From Flammeovirgaceae bacterium (GTDB lineage Bacteria; Bacteroidota; Bacteroidia; Cytophagales; Cyclobacteriaceae), in NCBI GenBank assembly GCA_023251155.1, contig JAHEZH010000010.1, positions 1 through 59,664 on the forward strand: a DNA stretch of 59,664 nt, read 5' to 3'. Shown in pieces: positions 25,919 to 35,784 of this stretch. Numbering within the stretch: the first letter of the stretch is position 1; each line of letters begins with the position of its first letter. Under the pieces are notes generated by a model. That model saw nothing but the letters and a program-made list of their open reading frames with translations, had not been told where the DNA came from and did not search any database. The translations under genes and the position numbers were made by a program.

Positions 25919-26875
25919 ATGAGACGAACGCTGATCCTTTTTTTATGTCTGTCAGGGGTGCAATTGACGATCGCACAAACACCATTTGTCTCCCACGAAA
26001 CCGAACTGGCTGTGGGTAATGATGTTCTGTACGGTACGTTCCTCGAGCCGGAAAAAGCAGCAAGCACCATTGTACTGTTCATTGCAGGCTCAGGCCCAAC
26101 GGATCGTGATGGCAACAGTGCGGCAGGATTGAAAACCGATTGCACGAAAAAACTGGCGGAAGCATTAGCTGCAAAAGGTATTGCCAGTGTGCGCTATGAC
26201 AAGCGTGGTGTGGCCAAAAGCAATAAGGCAGCAAAATCAGAAGCGGCTCTGCGCTTTGAGGACTATGTGAAAGATGCCGTAAGCTGGATCCAATGGATTC
26301 AGGCGGAAAAGAAATTTAAAAAGATAATCGTTGCAGGGCATAGTGAAGGGTCATTGATTGGTATGCTGGCAGCTAAAGAAACGAATGCTTCTGCTTTCAT
26401 CTCTCTGGCCGGAACAGGCCGTGCAGCGGATGTGGTGATTATGGATCAGCTGTCAAAGAATCCCAATAACCCGGAGAAGGTGAAGCAGGAGGCTGCGCAG
26501 GGATTTGCCAGCCTGAAGCAAGGTAAAACAGTGGACCAGATTCCTCCTTATCTCATGTCGCTTTTTCGCCCCTCGGTACAACCTTATATGATCTCGTGGC
26601 TGAAGTATGATCCCGCGAAAGAGATAGCTGCGTTAAAAATACCTGTACTGATTGTTCAGGGTACCACCGATCTACAGGTTTCGGTAACCGATGCACAACT
26701 GTTAAAGCAAGCCAGGCCTGATGCCCAGCTTAAATTAATAGACGGTATGAATCATATTTTTTGTGATGCAACACCTGATGTGGCTGCGAACATGGCCACG
26801 TACACGAAGCCGGAGCTTCCCCTCCATAAGGAGCTGGTGCCAGTGGTAAATGATTTTATAAGTAAGGTGAAATAG
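25919..26875 (+). CDS. Exported alpha/beta hydrolase
   Basis: This 318-residue protein has a signal peptide (RRTLILFLCLSGVQLTIA) and a serine-hydrolase core: GSGPTDRDGN near the oxyanion loop, RYDKRGVAKS, the nucleophile elbow GHSEGS, the Asp in VQGTTDLQVS and the His in GMNHIF. This set is shared by periplasmic dienelactone-hydrolase-like esterases common in Bacteroidota. Substrate unknown. Its stop codon abuts that of the convergent exonuclease gene. Confidence 0.92.
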   Translation: MRRTLILFLCLSGVQLTIAQTPFVSHETELAVGNDVLYGTFLEPEKAASTIVLFIAGSGPTDRDGNSAAGLKTDCTKKLAEALAAKGIASVRYDKRGVAKSNKAAKSEAALRFEDYVKDAVSWIQWIQAEKKFKKIIVAGHSEGSLIGMLAAKETNASAFISLAGTGRAADVVIMDQLSKNPNNPEKVKQEAAQGFASLKQGKTVDQIPPYLMSLFRPSVQPYMISWLKYDPAKEIAALKIPVLIVQGTTDLQVSVTDAQLLKQARPDAQLKLIDGMNHIFCDATPDVAANMATYTKPELPLHKELVPVVNDFISKVK

Positions 26876-27466
26876 TTAATTACCCGTAACCGTCTCCCAG
26901 ATTTTCAAACACACCCACGCATCCGTAGCGGCATAGCTGATTTGTTTCGGGTCCAGATGCTCGGCTTCCCAGTTGCTGGTTTGTGCGCCTTTGGAAATGC
27001 GGAAGCCGAGTAAAAGTGCCGTCAGTTTTTTCACGCTTTCTACCTCCAGGCCTGCCAGCCTCGTGAGCTCGGTAAGCTCTACAAAACCCGCGGGTTTGAA
27101 CCGCTTTAACACCTGTACTGCTTTGATATCATCACGGATACCAACACCTACTTTTTCAATGTTTTCATTTTGCAGGAAGGCAAGCATCTCATCGGTGATG
27201 CCGGTAGTCTTGAGGCGAATCAAAAAAACTTTGTCAGGCAAGGCAATCTGCATCAGGGCCACCTTGTTACGATGTCCTTTTACAAAAACGGGCTTGGTTT
27301 CAGTATCGAACCCAACACGTTTGTGCTGGCCGATTTCATCAAAAACACGAGCGATTTCTTCCTGTTGTGATACGACTACAATCTGGCCTTCATAGGCTCC
27401 AAGAGGTAGCAGATTTATTTCATCATTAGAAATAGTAACGATATCGAACTTCACTGATCGCGCCAT
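26876..27466 (-). CDS. 3'-5' exonuclease, RNase D-like DEDD superfamily
   Basis: A 196-residue single DEDD domain. The metal-binding residues are visible as VGFDTETKP (D and E), VGIRDDIKAV and YAATDAWVCLKIWE (Tyr plus Asp of the DEDDy type). No HRDC domain is present, so it is a minimal exonuclease acting on RNA or DNA ends in the cytosol. It is transcribed toward the hydrolase gene with no bases between the two stops. Confidence 0.92.
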   Translation of the reverse strand: MARSVKFDIVTISNDEINLLPLGAYEGQIVVVSQQEEIARVFDEIGQHKRVGFDTETKPVFVKGHRNKVALMQIALPDKVFLIRLKTTGITDEMLAFLQNENIEKVGVGIRDDIKAVQVLKRFKPAGFVELTELTRLAGLEVESVKKLTALLLGFRISKGAQTSNWEAEHLDPKQISYAATDAWVCLKIWETVTGN

Positions 27467-27551
27467 GCGTGCTAAAGGTAGGAATAGATTGGTAAACTTG
27501 AATTTTAGCGGCTGATGTTTTTTAGTATTTTACACGCCAGAATACCTGGCC

Positions 27552-29210
27552 ATGCAAACTAAACTATTCCGAAAGAAGTCGCTAACAGAACTAAGTCAGC
27601 AAGAGACACACGGTACTCATCTGAATAAAGTCCTGAATGTTAGGGATCTTACTTTTATGGGAATAGCCGCGGTGATTGGTGCGGGTATCTTTTCCACCAT
27701 CGGGCAGGCTTCCTACAACGGAGGGCCAGGGGTTATTTTCCTGTTCATGATCACGGCAGTGACGTGCGGATTTACGGCGTTATGTTATGCTGAGTTTGCC
27801 TCGCGCATTCCGGTATCGGGCAGTGCCTACACCTATTCTTACGTGAGCTTTGGTGAGCTGGCAGCATGGATCATCGGCTGGGCATTGATATTGGAATACG
27901 CCATTGGTAATGTAGTGGTTTCTATCTCCTGGAGCAGCTATTTCTCCAACCTGCTGGAAGGGGTAGGTATCCACATGCCGGCATGGCTGGGTACCGATCC
28001 GGTCACTGCCGAAAATGCTTTTGACACGGCCGTAGCTGCCGGTGCCGACACCTCTCAGTTAGCCTGGGCTACAGCTCCCCTGATTGCCGGACATCGTTTT
28101 ATTATTAATCTTCCTGCATTTGTTATCGTGGTGCTCATTACCCTACTCGCTTATGTGGGTATCCGCGAGAGTAAGAAGAGTGCCAACTTCATGGTAATTA
28201 TGAAACTGGTAGTCCTTGCCATCATTGTTGCCATCGGGGTATTCTATATCAATACCGATAACTGGAACCCGATGATGCCCAATGGATTTTCAGGAGTATT
28301 GAAAGGAGTGTCGGCCATCTTCTTTGCCTATATCGGGTTTGATGCCATCAGCACTACCGCTGAAGAATGTGCTAACCCGCAGCGTGATTTGCCTCGCGGC
28401 ATGATTTATTCATTGGTCATCTGTACGGTTATTTATGTGATCGTTACACTCGTGATTACCGGCATGGTTAACTATTCGGAGTTCAATAATGTAGTCGATC
28501 CGCTGGCGTATGTGTTTGAGAAAATTCATCTCAGCAAGATCGGATTCTTTATTTCAGTGAGTGCTGTAATTGCCGCTACCAGTGTATTGCTGGTATTCCA
28601 ACTGGGGCAGCCTCGTATATGGATGAGCATGAGTCGCGATGGATTATTACCAAAGCGGTTTTCAAAAATTCATCCGAAGTACCATACCCCCGCTTTTGCC
28701 ACCATCATCACCGGTGTTATTGTAGGCATTCCTGCTCTTTTTGTAGAGAGTGCGCTGATGACCGACCTCACCAGTATCGGAACGCTGTTCGCATTTGTGC
28801 TGGTGTGCGGAGGTGTACTAATGCTTCCTAAAGATGAAACACCCAATACGACCAAGCGTTTTCGCTTGCCTTATATCAATGGCCGTTTCATTGTGCCGGT
28901 GCTGTTTGCCGTTTTTGTTTATGGATTTAGCGAGCGGGTTGAAAATGCATTTCTTAACCTGTCGAACGAAAGCCATCAGGAGGTACTTTTTTCCCTGTTC
29001 ATTATCGCAGCAACGATTATTACAGCATTTTCCGTGATCAAGTCCCTTTCATTGATTCCTGTGCTGGGCATGCTGTGCTGCCTTTACCTGATGATTGAGA
29101 TCCCTGTACGCAGCTGGATTGCTTTCTTCGCATGGATGGCCATAGGGTTGATCATTTATTTCAGCTACGGATACTGGAGAAGTAAACTCGCTCAAAAACA
29201 GGAAGCTTAG
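27552..29210 (+). CDS. APC-family amino-acid permease
   Basis: A 552-residue inner-membrane transporter with at least 12 hydrophobic helices. The first helix carries the APC motif GIAAVIGAGIFSTIG, which forms the unwound substrate site, and TM6 has FFAYIGFDAISTTAEE. The sequence follows the cationic amino-acid transporter/YfnA group. Substrate specificity within amino acids cannot be read. It stands alone; the gap after it shows no strong terminator. Confidence 0.94.
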   Translation: MQTKLFRKKSLTELSQQETHGTHLNKVLNVRDLTFMGIAAVIGAGIFSTIGQASYNGGPGVIFLFMITAVTCGFTALCYAEFASRIPVSGSAYTYSYVSFGELAAWIIGWALILEYAIGNVVVSISWSSYFSNLLEGVGIHMPAWLGTDPVTAENAFDTAVAAGADTSQLAWATAPLIAGHRFIINLPAFVIVVLITLLAYVGIRESKKSANFMVIMKLVVLAIIVAIGVFYINTDNWNPMMPNGFSGVLKGVSAIFFAYIGFDAISTTAEECANPQRDLPRGMIYSLVICTVIYVIVTLVITGMVNYSEFNNVVDPLAYVFEKIHLSKIGFFISVSAVIAATSVLLVFQLGQPRIWMSMSRDGLLPKRFSKIHPKYHTPAFATIITGVIVGIPALFVESALMTDLTSIGTLFAFVLVCGGVLMLPKDETPNTTKRFRLPYINGRFIVPVLFAVFVYGFSERVENAFLNLSNESHQEVLFSLFIIAATIITAFSVIKSLSLIPVLGMLCCLYLMIEIPVRSWIAFFAWMAIGLIIYFSYGYWRSKLAQKQEA

Positions 29211-29459
29211 AACAGAAAGCCAACCCTTTTCTGGCAGTGACTTGGCCTTACTGACTTTCTACTTCCAGCTGTATAAGTAGCTGGTGGCTCGTCAAAAGTG
29301 GGAACATGAAAGTAGGCATGGCCTACCATTCAATTGGCCAACGTGCTTTTCAAGAGTGATGTTGGATTTGCTCTGAGTACAACCCCCATGATTATGGCAG
29401 ATGAAGCGTAACCAATTCAGAAAATTCATTTACCTTCCGCTACTCAATCGTTTGAAAAT

Positions 29460-29966
29460 ATGAATGTCTTCTCACTGGTTCAGAAAGCAAAATCATCCGG
29501 ATTCTATTTATGGCTGCTCAACCTGGCCTTTGAAAGAATGGTGCCGTTCAACCGGCCTCATGGTTTTCGTATCGCTGAAATAGGCGACTATCATCTGATC
29601 ACGTACCTGCCTTACAAAACCAAAAACCTGAATCACCTCAAAGGACTTCATGCCTGTGCCCTGGCGACACTGACTGAAATCACAGGTGGTTTTATTCTCG
29701 TCACACGCCTCGATCCTAAAAAATACAGGATCATTCTGAAGAAACTGGAGGTGGATTATATCTATCAGGGTAAGACAGACGCCATGGCCGAATTTAAAAT
29801 ATCGGAAGAGTGGCTGCAGAATAAAGTGATCCGGCCGTTGGAAACAGCAGAGTCGGTAGAAGTGGTGACTGAAATCAATATTAAGGATACCAAAGGAAAC
29901 CAGCTCACCGCAGGTAAAGCGCACTGGCAAGTGAAAGACTGGAGTAAGGTGAAAACCAAGGCTTGA
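29460..29966 (+). CDS. DUF4442 hotdog-fold protein
   Basis: A 168-residue protein matching the DUF4442 layout, a thioesterase-like hotdog domain: an N-terminal helix (AFERMVPFNRPHGFRI), the central NHLKGLHACALATLTEITGG helix and the later EINIKDTKGNQLTAGKAHWQVK strands. A role in acyl-CoA hydrolysis is suggested by fold only. It precedes the Mpo1-like gene by 32 bases. Confidence 0.82.
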   Translation: MNVFSLVQKAKSSGFYLWLLNLAFERMVPFNRPHGFRIAEIGDYHLITYLPYKTKNLNHLKGLHACALATLTEITGGFILVTRLDPKKYRIILKKLEVDYIYQGKTDAMAEFKISEEWLQNKVIRPLETAESVEVVTEINIKDTKGNQLTAGKAHWQVKDWSKVKTKA

Positions 29967-29998
29967 AAACCGTTCGTGTTTAACGTAATTTTAAACGT

Positions 29999-30475
29999 AT
30001 GAGAAAGATTGATCTGCTTCTTCAGGAATATGGCGAAAGTCATAAGAATGCGACGAACAAAGCGATCCATTGGATCTGTGTGCCTTTGATATTCTTCAGT
30101 ATTGTCGGTTTGATTTTTTCTATTCCTTCAGGCATTGTTCAGAAAATACTGGGCGAAGGTAATCCGTATGCGAACTGGGCAACACTGGCTTTGGTAATCG
30201 TGATCTGTTACTACGTTACGTTGTCTGTTCCACTGACGGTGGGCATGGCGTTGTTTGGCCTGTTGTGCCTGGTGATTTCCAATCGGATTGCTTCAGCAGG
30301 ATTACCACTTTGGCAGGTAAGTATCACTATCTTTGTGTTGGCATGGATCGGTCAGTTTTATGGACACAAAGTAGAAGGGAAGAAACCTTCATTTTTGAAA
30401 GACATTCAGTTCTTGCTGATTGGACCGGCCTGGCTAATGCATTTTATTTATAAGCAATTAGGAATTCCCTATTAA
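29999..30475 (+). CDS. Mpo1-like (DUF962) membrane protein
   Basis: A 158-residue protein with three to four membrane helices. It has the family histidines in NKAIHWICVPL near the start and FYGHKVEGKKPSFLKDIQFLLIGPAWLMHF near the end. The yeast relative Mpo1 is an iron-dependent dioxygenase in fatty-acid alpha-oxidation; bacterial members are assumed to act on lipids. The next gene begins immediately at a TTG directly after this stop, pointing to translational coupling. Confidence 0.9.
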   Translation: MRKIDLLLQEYGESHKNATNKAIHWICVPLIFFSIVGLIFSIPSGIVQKILGEGNPYANWATLALVIVICYYVTLSVPLTVGMALFGLLCLVISNRIASAGLPLWQVSITIFVLAWIGQFYGHKVEGKKPSFLKDIQFLLIGPAWLMHFIYKQLGIPY

Positions 30476-31411
30476 TTGAAAGAATTCAGGCTTCACGAAG
30501 GACAACTTCCCGAAAGTATAAAAGAAGACTTTCCGCTTTCTTTGTTCAACCGAAGCAATCATCTGCGCTCACAGAATAATTCCGCATTGCATTCTTTTTA
30601 TTTTTTAAGTAACGACAAGGCCGTTGCCGTTATTCATTTCAACATTGATAACGGCATCGCAGTAAGTTTGCCTCGTGTTCCGTTCGGGTCGGTTGAGTTT
30701 TCAAAAAACTTAAGCCCGGAAGAGCTCTCTGATTTTCTTGATCGCGTAGAGCAACGGTTGGCGGCCATGAAAATTAAAAAAATCATCATTAAAAACGCGC
30801 CTCTGATTTACGTTTCTCAGAAAAGATCGTTGTTGGAAGTATTGCTGTTGAATAGAAAGTATGTAGCCACCAATGCCACCCTCACGGCTTCCATCGGTGT
30901 CGATCCGTTTGACTTTCGTACCAAAATCCGTAAGAATGAACTTCGCAGACTGAAAAAATGTGAGCGTGAACAGTTCTTGTTCAAAGAAATAGGTATTGAA
31001 GAATTAGAAACGGTATATGATTTTATTTCCAATAGCCGGAAGGAAAGAAATCAGTCGTTGAGTATGACACTGCATGAGCTAAAACAAACCGTTGGATTTT
31101 GCCCCGGTGATTTTTTTCTTTTCGGTGTCTTCTCGAACAATAGTATTGCCGCAGCATCTGTTTCGGTAGTGGTGAATAAAAATGTGCTCTATAATTTTTA
31201 CCCTGCCCGCGCCCGTGCTTTTGATACGTTCAGCCCCATGGTGATGTTGATTGAAGGAATGTATCGGTGGTGTCAGTCGAAAGACATCAAGCAGTTGGAT
31301 CTGGGTACTTCATCCGTAGAGAATAAGCTCAACTTCAGCTTATTGAATTTTAAACTGAACGTGGGCGGCTCCGTCTCGGAGAAGCTTACTTTTGAGAAAC
31401 AGCTGCTGTGA
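30476..31411 (+). CDS. GNAT/FemAB-like acyltransferase
   Basis: A 311-residue protein beginning at TTG with no gap after the Mpo1-like stop. The second half looks like a GNAT/FemAB fold: ETVYDFISNSRKERNQSLSMTL, then FFLFGVFSNNSIAAASVSVVVN and the strand LYNFYPARARAFDTFSPMVMLIEGMYRWCQSKDIKQLDLG. Such proteins often modify envelope polysaccharides or peptides. It lies just before a family 2 glycosyltransferase with one base between, so a joint role in glycan modification is plausible. Confidence 0.75.
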   Translation: MKEFRLHEGQLPESIKEDFPLSLFNRSNHLRSQNNSALHSFYFLSNDKAVAVIHFNIDNGIAVSLPRVPFGSVEFSKNLSPEELSDFLDRVEQRLAAMKIKKIIIKNAPLIYVSQKRSLLEVLLLNRKYVATNATLTASIGVDPFDFRTKIRKNELRRLKKCEREQFLFKEIGIEELETVYDFISNSRKERNQSLSMTLHELKQTVGFCPGDFFLFGVFSNNSIAAASVSVVVNKNVLYNFYPARARAFDTFSPMVMLIEGMYRWCQSKDIKQLDLGTSSVENKLNFSLLNFKLNVGGSVSEKLTFEKQLL

Positions 31412-31412
31412 T

Positions 31413-32258
31413 ATGAATGCGCCTCTTGTTACCGTCATCTGCCTGTGTTACAATCACGAACGATTTGTAATAGATGCTCTTCAGTCGGTATTACAACAAA
31501 CCTATTCTGCGGTTCAATTAATTGTAGTGGATGATCATAGTAAGGACAGAAGTGTTTGTTTGATTAATCAATTTGTTAAAGATAACCCATTTATCACATT
31601 CATTCGTCATGCCGAAAATAAAGGGAGTTGTTCTTCTTTCAATGAAGCCTTAAAGCTGGCAAAAGGTGAATTTGTCGTTGACCTGGCGGCTGATGATGTG
31701 CTGCTTGCTGATCGGATACAAATTGGAGTTAATGCGTTGCAGCAATCAGGAAATGATTATGGCGTTCATTTTTCGGATGCGGAAATTATTTCTGAGCAGG
31801 GTATTTGCCTGGGCAATCATTCTGATCGCTTTCCGCACGATGCGATTCCGCAGGGAGATATTTATAAGGAATTGATCAAACGCTATTTTATATGCACGCC
31901 TACTTTAATGTTTCGTAAAAAGATTCTGGACGAATTAGGTGGATATGATGAAACATTGGCTTTTGAAGATTTCGATTTTCTGATCAGGTCATCGCGAAGA
32001 TATAAGTTTGTGTACTCATCGGTTGTTTTAGTAAAAAGGAGATTGGTACATAACTCTATGTCACAGCAACAATTTAAACGATCAAGTGATCAACGATGGT
32101 CAACGCTTGATGTATGTAAGAAAATCAAATCACTGAATCGATCGGAGGAGGAGAATCGATCATTAAAGATTCGATTGCGTTACGAAATTTTACTTTCATT
32201 AAAATTGCTGGACTTTAAACTCGCTTTATCATTCTATCAGTTGAGAAGAAGTATTTGA
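31413..32258 (+). CDS. Family 2 glycosyltransferase
   Basis: I start at the ATG at 31413, one base after the preceding stop; an upstream TTG would overlap it. The 281-residue protein is a GT-A fold enzyme with VTVICLCYNHERFVIDALQSVLQQTY, the VVDDHSKDRS nucleotide-sugar loop, and the metal-binding LAADDVLL (DxD-like). There are no membrane helices. It would transfer a sugar onto a surface glycan precursor at the inner-membrane face. Its stop directly abuts that of the convergent rsgA gene. Confidence 0.93.
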   Translation: MNAPLVTVICLCYNHERFVIDALQSVLQQTYSAVQLIVVDDHSKDRSVCLINQFVKDNPFITFIRHAENKGSCSSFNEALKLAKGEFVVDLAADDVLLADRIQIGVNALQQSGNDYGVHFSDAEIISEQGICLGNHSDRFPHDAIPQGDIYKELIKRYFICTPTLMFRKKILDELGGYDETLAFEDFDFLIRSSRRYKFVYSSVVLVKRRLVHNSMSQQQFKRSSDQRWSTLDVCKKIKSLNRSEEENRSLKIRLRYEILLSLKLLDFKLALSFYQLRRSI

Positions 32259-33179
32259 TTACTTCCGGTTATCCTGCCCGCCCACCATACTGAGATAGCT
32301 TTCGTATCGGCTAAACGCAATGGTGCCCGCTTCTACAGCATCCTTGATCGCGCACCTGGGTTCGTTGATGTGGAGACAGCTTCTGGCAAACTTACAGTCA
32401 TTACGTAAGTCGCGCATTTCAGGGAAGTAATCGGAAATCTCCTGTTCCTCCATGGCGACCAGCCCCCACTCTTTAATTCCTGGCGTATCGATGATGAATG
32501 TCTCCGTATTCAATTGAAACATCTCAGCAAAGGTAGTGGTATGAGTGCCCTTATTGGAGTGATCAGAAATTTCGCCCGTTGTTTGTTGTATCTGCGCGGG
32601 AGCAAGACGGTTAAGTAAAGTTGATTTGCCCACACCGGAATGACCGGCTACCAACGTTATTTTGTGTTGCAGGAGGGATTGCATTCGTATCAGATCATCG
32701 TCGGATAATGCAGAGATGAAAAATGTTTTTACACCAATGTTTTCATAAAGTGCCTGCAGCTGGGCCACTTCGTTCGCCCATTCTTCTGAGAGGAGATCTT
32801 TTTTATTGAAAACAACGATCTGAGGAATACGAAACGATTCGGCCGCCACTAAAAACCGATCGATAAAACCAAGTGAAGTGCGCGGTTGTTTTACCGTGGC
32901 AATCAATACGACCTGATCAACATTGGCAGCCAGTACATGCGCATGTCCGGTTCGTTTCACGGACTGTCGCAGAATATGATTTTGACGTGGCAGCAATTCA
33001 ACAATAGATCCGTACTCGTGTTCCAGCTCAATCTTCACTTCGTCACCGACGGCAACCGGATTGGTTTCTTTGATTTCATCCAGACGTATTTTACCCCGCA
33101 TGCGACACGCATATCGCTGGCCATCTTCTGCAAGTACATCATAGAACGACCCGGTAGAGCGCATCACCCTTGCTTTCAT
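32259..33179 (-). CDS. rsgA: Ribosome small-subunit biogenesis GTPase RsgA
   Basis: A 306-residue protein with an N-terminal OB fold (RMRGKIRLDEIKETNPVAVGDEV), then the circularly permuted GTPase order: the G4 motif NKKD before the G1 motif GHSGVGKST and the G3 motif DTPG. The C-terminal zinc site is complete, with C, C, H and C in DCKFARSCLHINEPRC. RsgA checks late 30S assembly and releases itself on GTP hydrolysis. It precedes kdtA on the same strand in reverse order of transcription (kdtA is upstream by 49 bases). Confidence 0.97.
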   Translation of the reverse strand: MKARVMRSTGSFYDVLAEDGQRYACRMRGKIRLDEIKETNPVAVGDEVKIELEHEYGSIVELLPRQNHILRQSVKRTGHAHVLAANVDQVVLIATVKQPRTSLGFIDRFLVAAESFRIPQIVVFNKKDLLSEEWANEVAQLQALYENIGVKTFFISALSDDDLIRMQSLLQHKITLVAGHSGVGKSTLLNRLAPAQIQQTTGEISDHSNKGTHTTTFAEMFQLNTETFIIDTPGIKEWGLVAMEEQEISDYFPEMRDLRNDCKFARSCLHINEPRCAIKDAVEAGTIAFSRYESYLSMVGGQDNRK

Positions 33180-33228
33180 AATGCGTGGTCAGCGTTCAGT
33201 AGATCCATGGCTTTTGTCATTCAATAAG

Positions 33229-34476
33229 TTATTTTTTTGCCGTGAGCAATTTTCTGGAATACTTCATGATTTTTTCGGTGGCTCCTAAATTTTCTTCTAC
33301 ATAAAGTTTCGTCACCTCACAGGCCAGCTGAAAACTTTCCGGTACGTTCAGTAATTCATACTTCATCTTCAGATCGGTGTAGTCCGCAATCTCAAATGCA
33401 CCACCGCGATTGATCAGGTCCACCGCTTCGGCAAACTTCGCAAAGTTTTTATTGCCAAAGAAGATAGGCACACCATAACAGGCCGCTTCCAGAATGTTGT
33501 GAAGGCCTTTTCCAAAGGCACCTCCGATATAAGCAAACTCGCCATAGCGATACAATCGTGAAAGCATGCCCATATTATCAATGATAAGCACCTCGTAGTC
33601 ACTCAACGCTGTATTGCCGGCCGCCAATGAATAGCGAATCGATTTTACCTGTAGCATCTTCTCGGTATATGCCAGCGATGCCTCGGATATTTCATGGGGA
33701 GCAATGATGAACTTCATGCGACTCTCATTGATAAACGGAGCAAGCACATCCAGATCTTCCGGCCAGCAACTGCCCACTACGAATACCATGCTGTCACTCT
33801 TAAATGTTTTGGCAAGGGGTATTTCTTCGGCTTGCTTTACTATTTCATGTACGCGGTCAAATCGTGTGTCTCCGGCCAATTGGCAATTGGTAATACCGAT
33901 GGATTTCAGAAGCTTTACGGATTCATCGTTTTGCACGAAGAAATAAGTGAACTGTTTTAATATGGTTCTGTAGAACCCACCGTAACTCTGGAAAAACAAT
34001 TGATCAGTACGGAAAATGGCAGACACCGACAGGAGAGGAATATTTCTTCTCTTCAGCTCCATCGAATAGTTGAGCCAGAACTCGTACTTCACAAATAATG
34101 CCATCACCGGTTTTGTCATTTCCACAAACCGTTTTGCATTGGAGGAAGTATCCCAGGGAAGATAAAAGACATAGTCGGCCAGCGGGTAATTTTTTCTTAC
34201 CTCGTAGCCGGAGGGGGAGAAAAACGTGAGTAAAATTTTATGATCGGCAAATTCCTTTTTAAAAGATTCAATAATGGGGCGCCCCTGTTCGAATTCGCCC
34301 AGCGAGGCACAGTGTACCCAAATCAGGGGCGCTGTATTACCCGCTACCGCAGTATTAATTTTTGCGATTATGTCCTTACGACCAGTTACAAAAGCGCTGG
34401 CTTTTGAATGAAAGGGGGCTGCCAGTTTAAAAGCGATGCGGAGAAAAGAAATACCGAGATTGTACAGGAAAATCAT
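33229..34476 (-). CDS. waaA: 3-deoxy-D-manno-octulosonic acid transferase
   Basis: A 415-residue KDO transferase (KdtA/WaaA) that adds KDO to lipid A at the inner membrane, a GT-B fold enzyme. It starts with a membrane-anchoring segment (NLGISFLRIAFKLAAPF) and has IWVHCASLGEFEQGRPII with the catalytic Glu, LLTFFSPSGYE, and the C-terminal AFGKGLHNILEAACYGVPIFFG donor site. It confirms a lipopolysaccharide outer membrane. It likely shares a transcript with rsgA. Confidence 0.96.
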   Translation of the reverse strand: MIFLYNLGISFLRIAFKLAAPFHSKASAFVTGRKDIIAKINTAVAGNTAPLIWVHCASLGEFEQGRPIIESFKKEFADHKILLTFFSPSGYEVRKNYPLADYVFYLPWDTSSNAKRFVEMTKPVMALFVKYEFWLNYSMELKRRNIPLLSVSAIFRTDQLFFQSYGGFYRTILKQFTYFFVQNDESVKLLKSIGITNCQLAGDTRFDRVHEIVKQAEEIPLAKTFKSDSMVFVVGSCWPEDLDVLAPFINESRMKFIIAPHEISEASLAYTEKMLQVKSIRYSLAAGNTALSDYEVLIIDNMGMLSRLYRYGEFAYIGGAFGKGLHNILEAACYGVPIFFGNKNFAKFAEAVDLINRGGAFEIADYTDLKMKYELLNVPESFQLACEVTKLYVEENLGATEKIMKYSRKLLTAKK

Positions 34477-34580
34477 TCGGTAAATATAGAAAGCCTTTGC
34501 CGATGCAGCGATTTTGAAATGACCCGGATCTTAATTTTTACCAGTAATTTCTTAGTTTCACGTTTATTAAATCTACCTCT

Positions 34581-35627
34581 ATGACAAAAGTGCTCTACCG
34601 CTTTTTATTATGTTTTATGCTGGCGTTCACTACGCAGATGGCCTTTGCACAGGGTGACCTGGGCGATGCGCTGAAAGGCTCGCTTAAAGACGCCAACTAC
34701 CTGGCTAATGGCTATGCCGCCCCGATGCTTAAAGTAATGGGTACAGGTATTAATGCCGGATGGAATAACACGGCCAAAGCCCACAAAACATTGGGCCTCG
34801 ATCTTACGATTACCGTAAGTCCGGTTTTTATTCCGGGTTCAGATAAATTCTATGAAGTAGATAACAGTAAGCTGGAAAACATTCAGTTGTCTCAGACCCA
34901 TACCGGCCAGGCGGTGGCCATCAATACAGGCAAAGCTTCGGTGCCTACTATTTTTGGACCGGAAGAAAAGCCCCGTTACATTTTTGCGAATAATGTGAAC
35001 GGTGTAAAAGTGCCTGATCCTACCAAGAATTCTTTTCAAGGCCCTCCCGGTATCGATCTGAAAAAGAATATCGGTATGAACGCCTTACCCGTACCGATGT
35101 ATCACCTGGGTATTGGTATTTATAAGAACACCGATATCAAATTCCGTTTCTTTCCTCAGCAGCAATTTGGCGATAGTAAAGTGAGCTTGTTTGGTGTGGG
35201 GGTACTGCATGATGTGAAGCAGTGGATTCCGGGAATCAAGAATCTGCCATTCGATCTTTCTGCTTTTGTTGGCTATACAAAATTAAAATATGAAATCGCG
35301 TTGGATCAACCTGGCCAGGTCGGTCAGTTTGATGTAACCGGTACAACCATTCAAGGTTTGATCTCCAAGAAATTTTCAGTGATTACTTTCTACGGTGGTA
35401 TTGGCTATAATATCGCCAAAACCAACCTGGCCCTTAAAGGAAACTACGACCTGGATGAGAATGGCTCTTACGAAACCAAAGACCCACTGGCATTATCAGC
35501 AACAGCCAACGGGATGCGTGCTACAGCCGGTATGCGCCTGAAACTAGCGGTATTTACTTTCCACGGTGATTATACAATTCAGAAATACAAAACACTCTCG
35601 GTAGGCTTTGGTATTGCCATCCGCTAG
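34581..35627 (+). CDS. DUF6588 family outer-membrane protein
   Basis: This 348-residue protein has a signal peptide (residues about 1-23, ending FA before Q24). The mature part has the DUF6588 pattern: ANYLANGYAAPMLKVMGTGINAGWNNTAK near the start, a strand-rich middle with LPVPMYHLGIGIYKNTDIKFRFFPQ, and repeated beta strands ending FGIAIR. It is probably an outer-membrane barrel of about 12 strands. Function is unknown. A strong terminator follows. Confidence 0.82.
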   Translation: MTKVLYRFLLCFMLAFTTQMAFAQGDLGDALKGSLKDANYLANGYAAPMLKVMGTGINAGWNNTAKAHKTLGLDLTITVSPVFIPGSDKFYEVDNSKLENIQLSQTHTGQAVAINTGKASVPTIFGPEEKPRYIFANNVNGVKVPDPTKNSFQGPPGIDLKKNIGMNALPVPMYHLGIGIYKNTDIKFRFFPQQQFGDSKVSLFGVGVLHDVKQWIPGIKNLPFDLSAFVGYTKLKYEIALDQPGQVGQFDVTGTTIQGLISKKFSVITFYGGIGYNIAKTNLALKGNYDLDENGSYETKDPLALSATANGMRATAGMRLKLAVFTFHGDYTIQKYKTLSVGFGIAIR

Positions 35628-35658
35628 TTGTGTAACATTATTTCCCCATTTGAATGAA

Positions 35659-35696
35659 GAGAGGCCGTCCATAAGGGATGGCCTCTTTCTTTTTAC
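35659..35696 (+). terminator. Terminator after the DUF6588 gene
   Basis: AGAGGCCGTCC (35660-35670) pairs with GGATGGCCTCT (35676-35686) with one G-T wobble and a five-base loop, followed by a T-rich run. Confidence 0.9.
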
Positions 35697-35784
35697 TACC
35701 TTGTCACCTCTATAGTTACGTCTTTATGAAAAATCTGTCCCGGGCCGCCGTCTTCGATCATTTCACCTCTTGCTTTCAAAGGGT

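Noticed and set aside
29266-29285. CCAGCT...AGCTGG inverted repeat after the amino-acid permease as a terminator
   Set aside because: The stem is only six pairs and there is no T-run after it.
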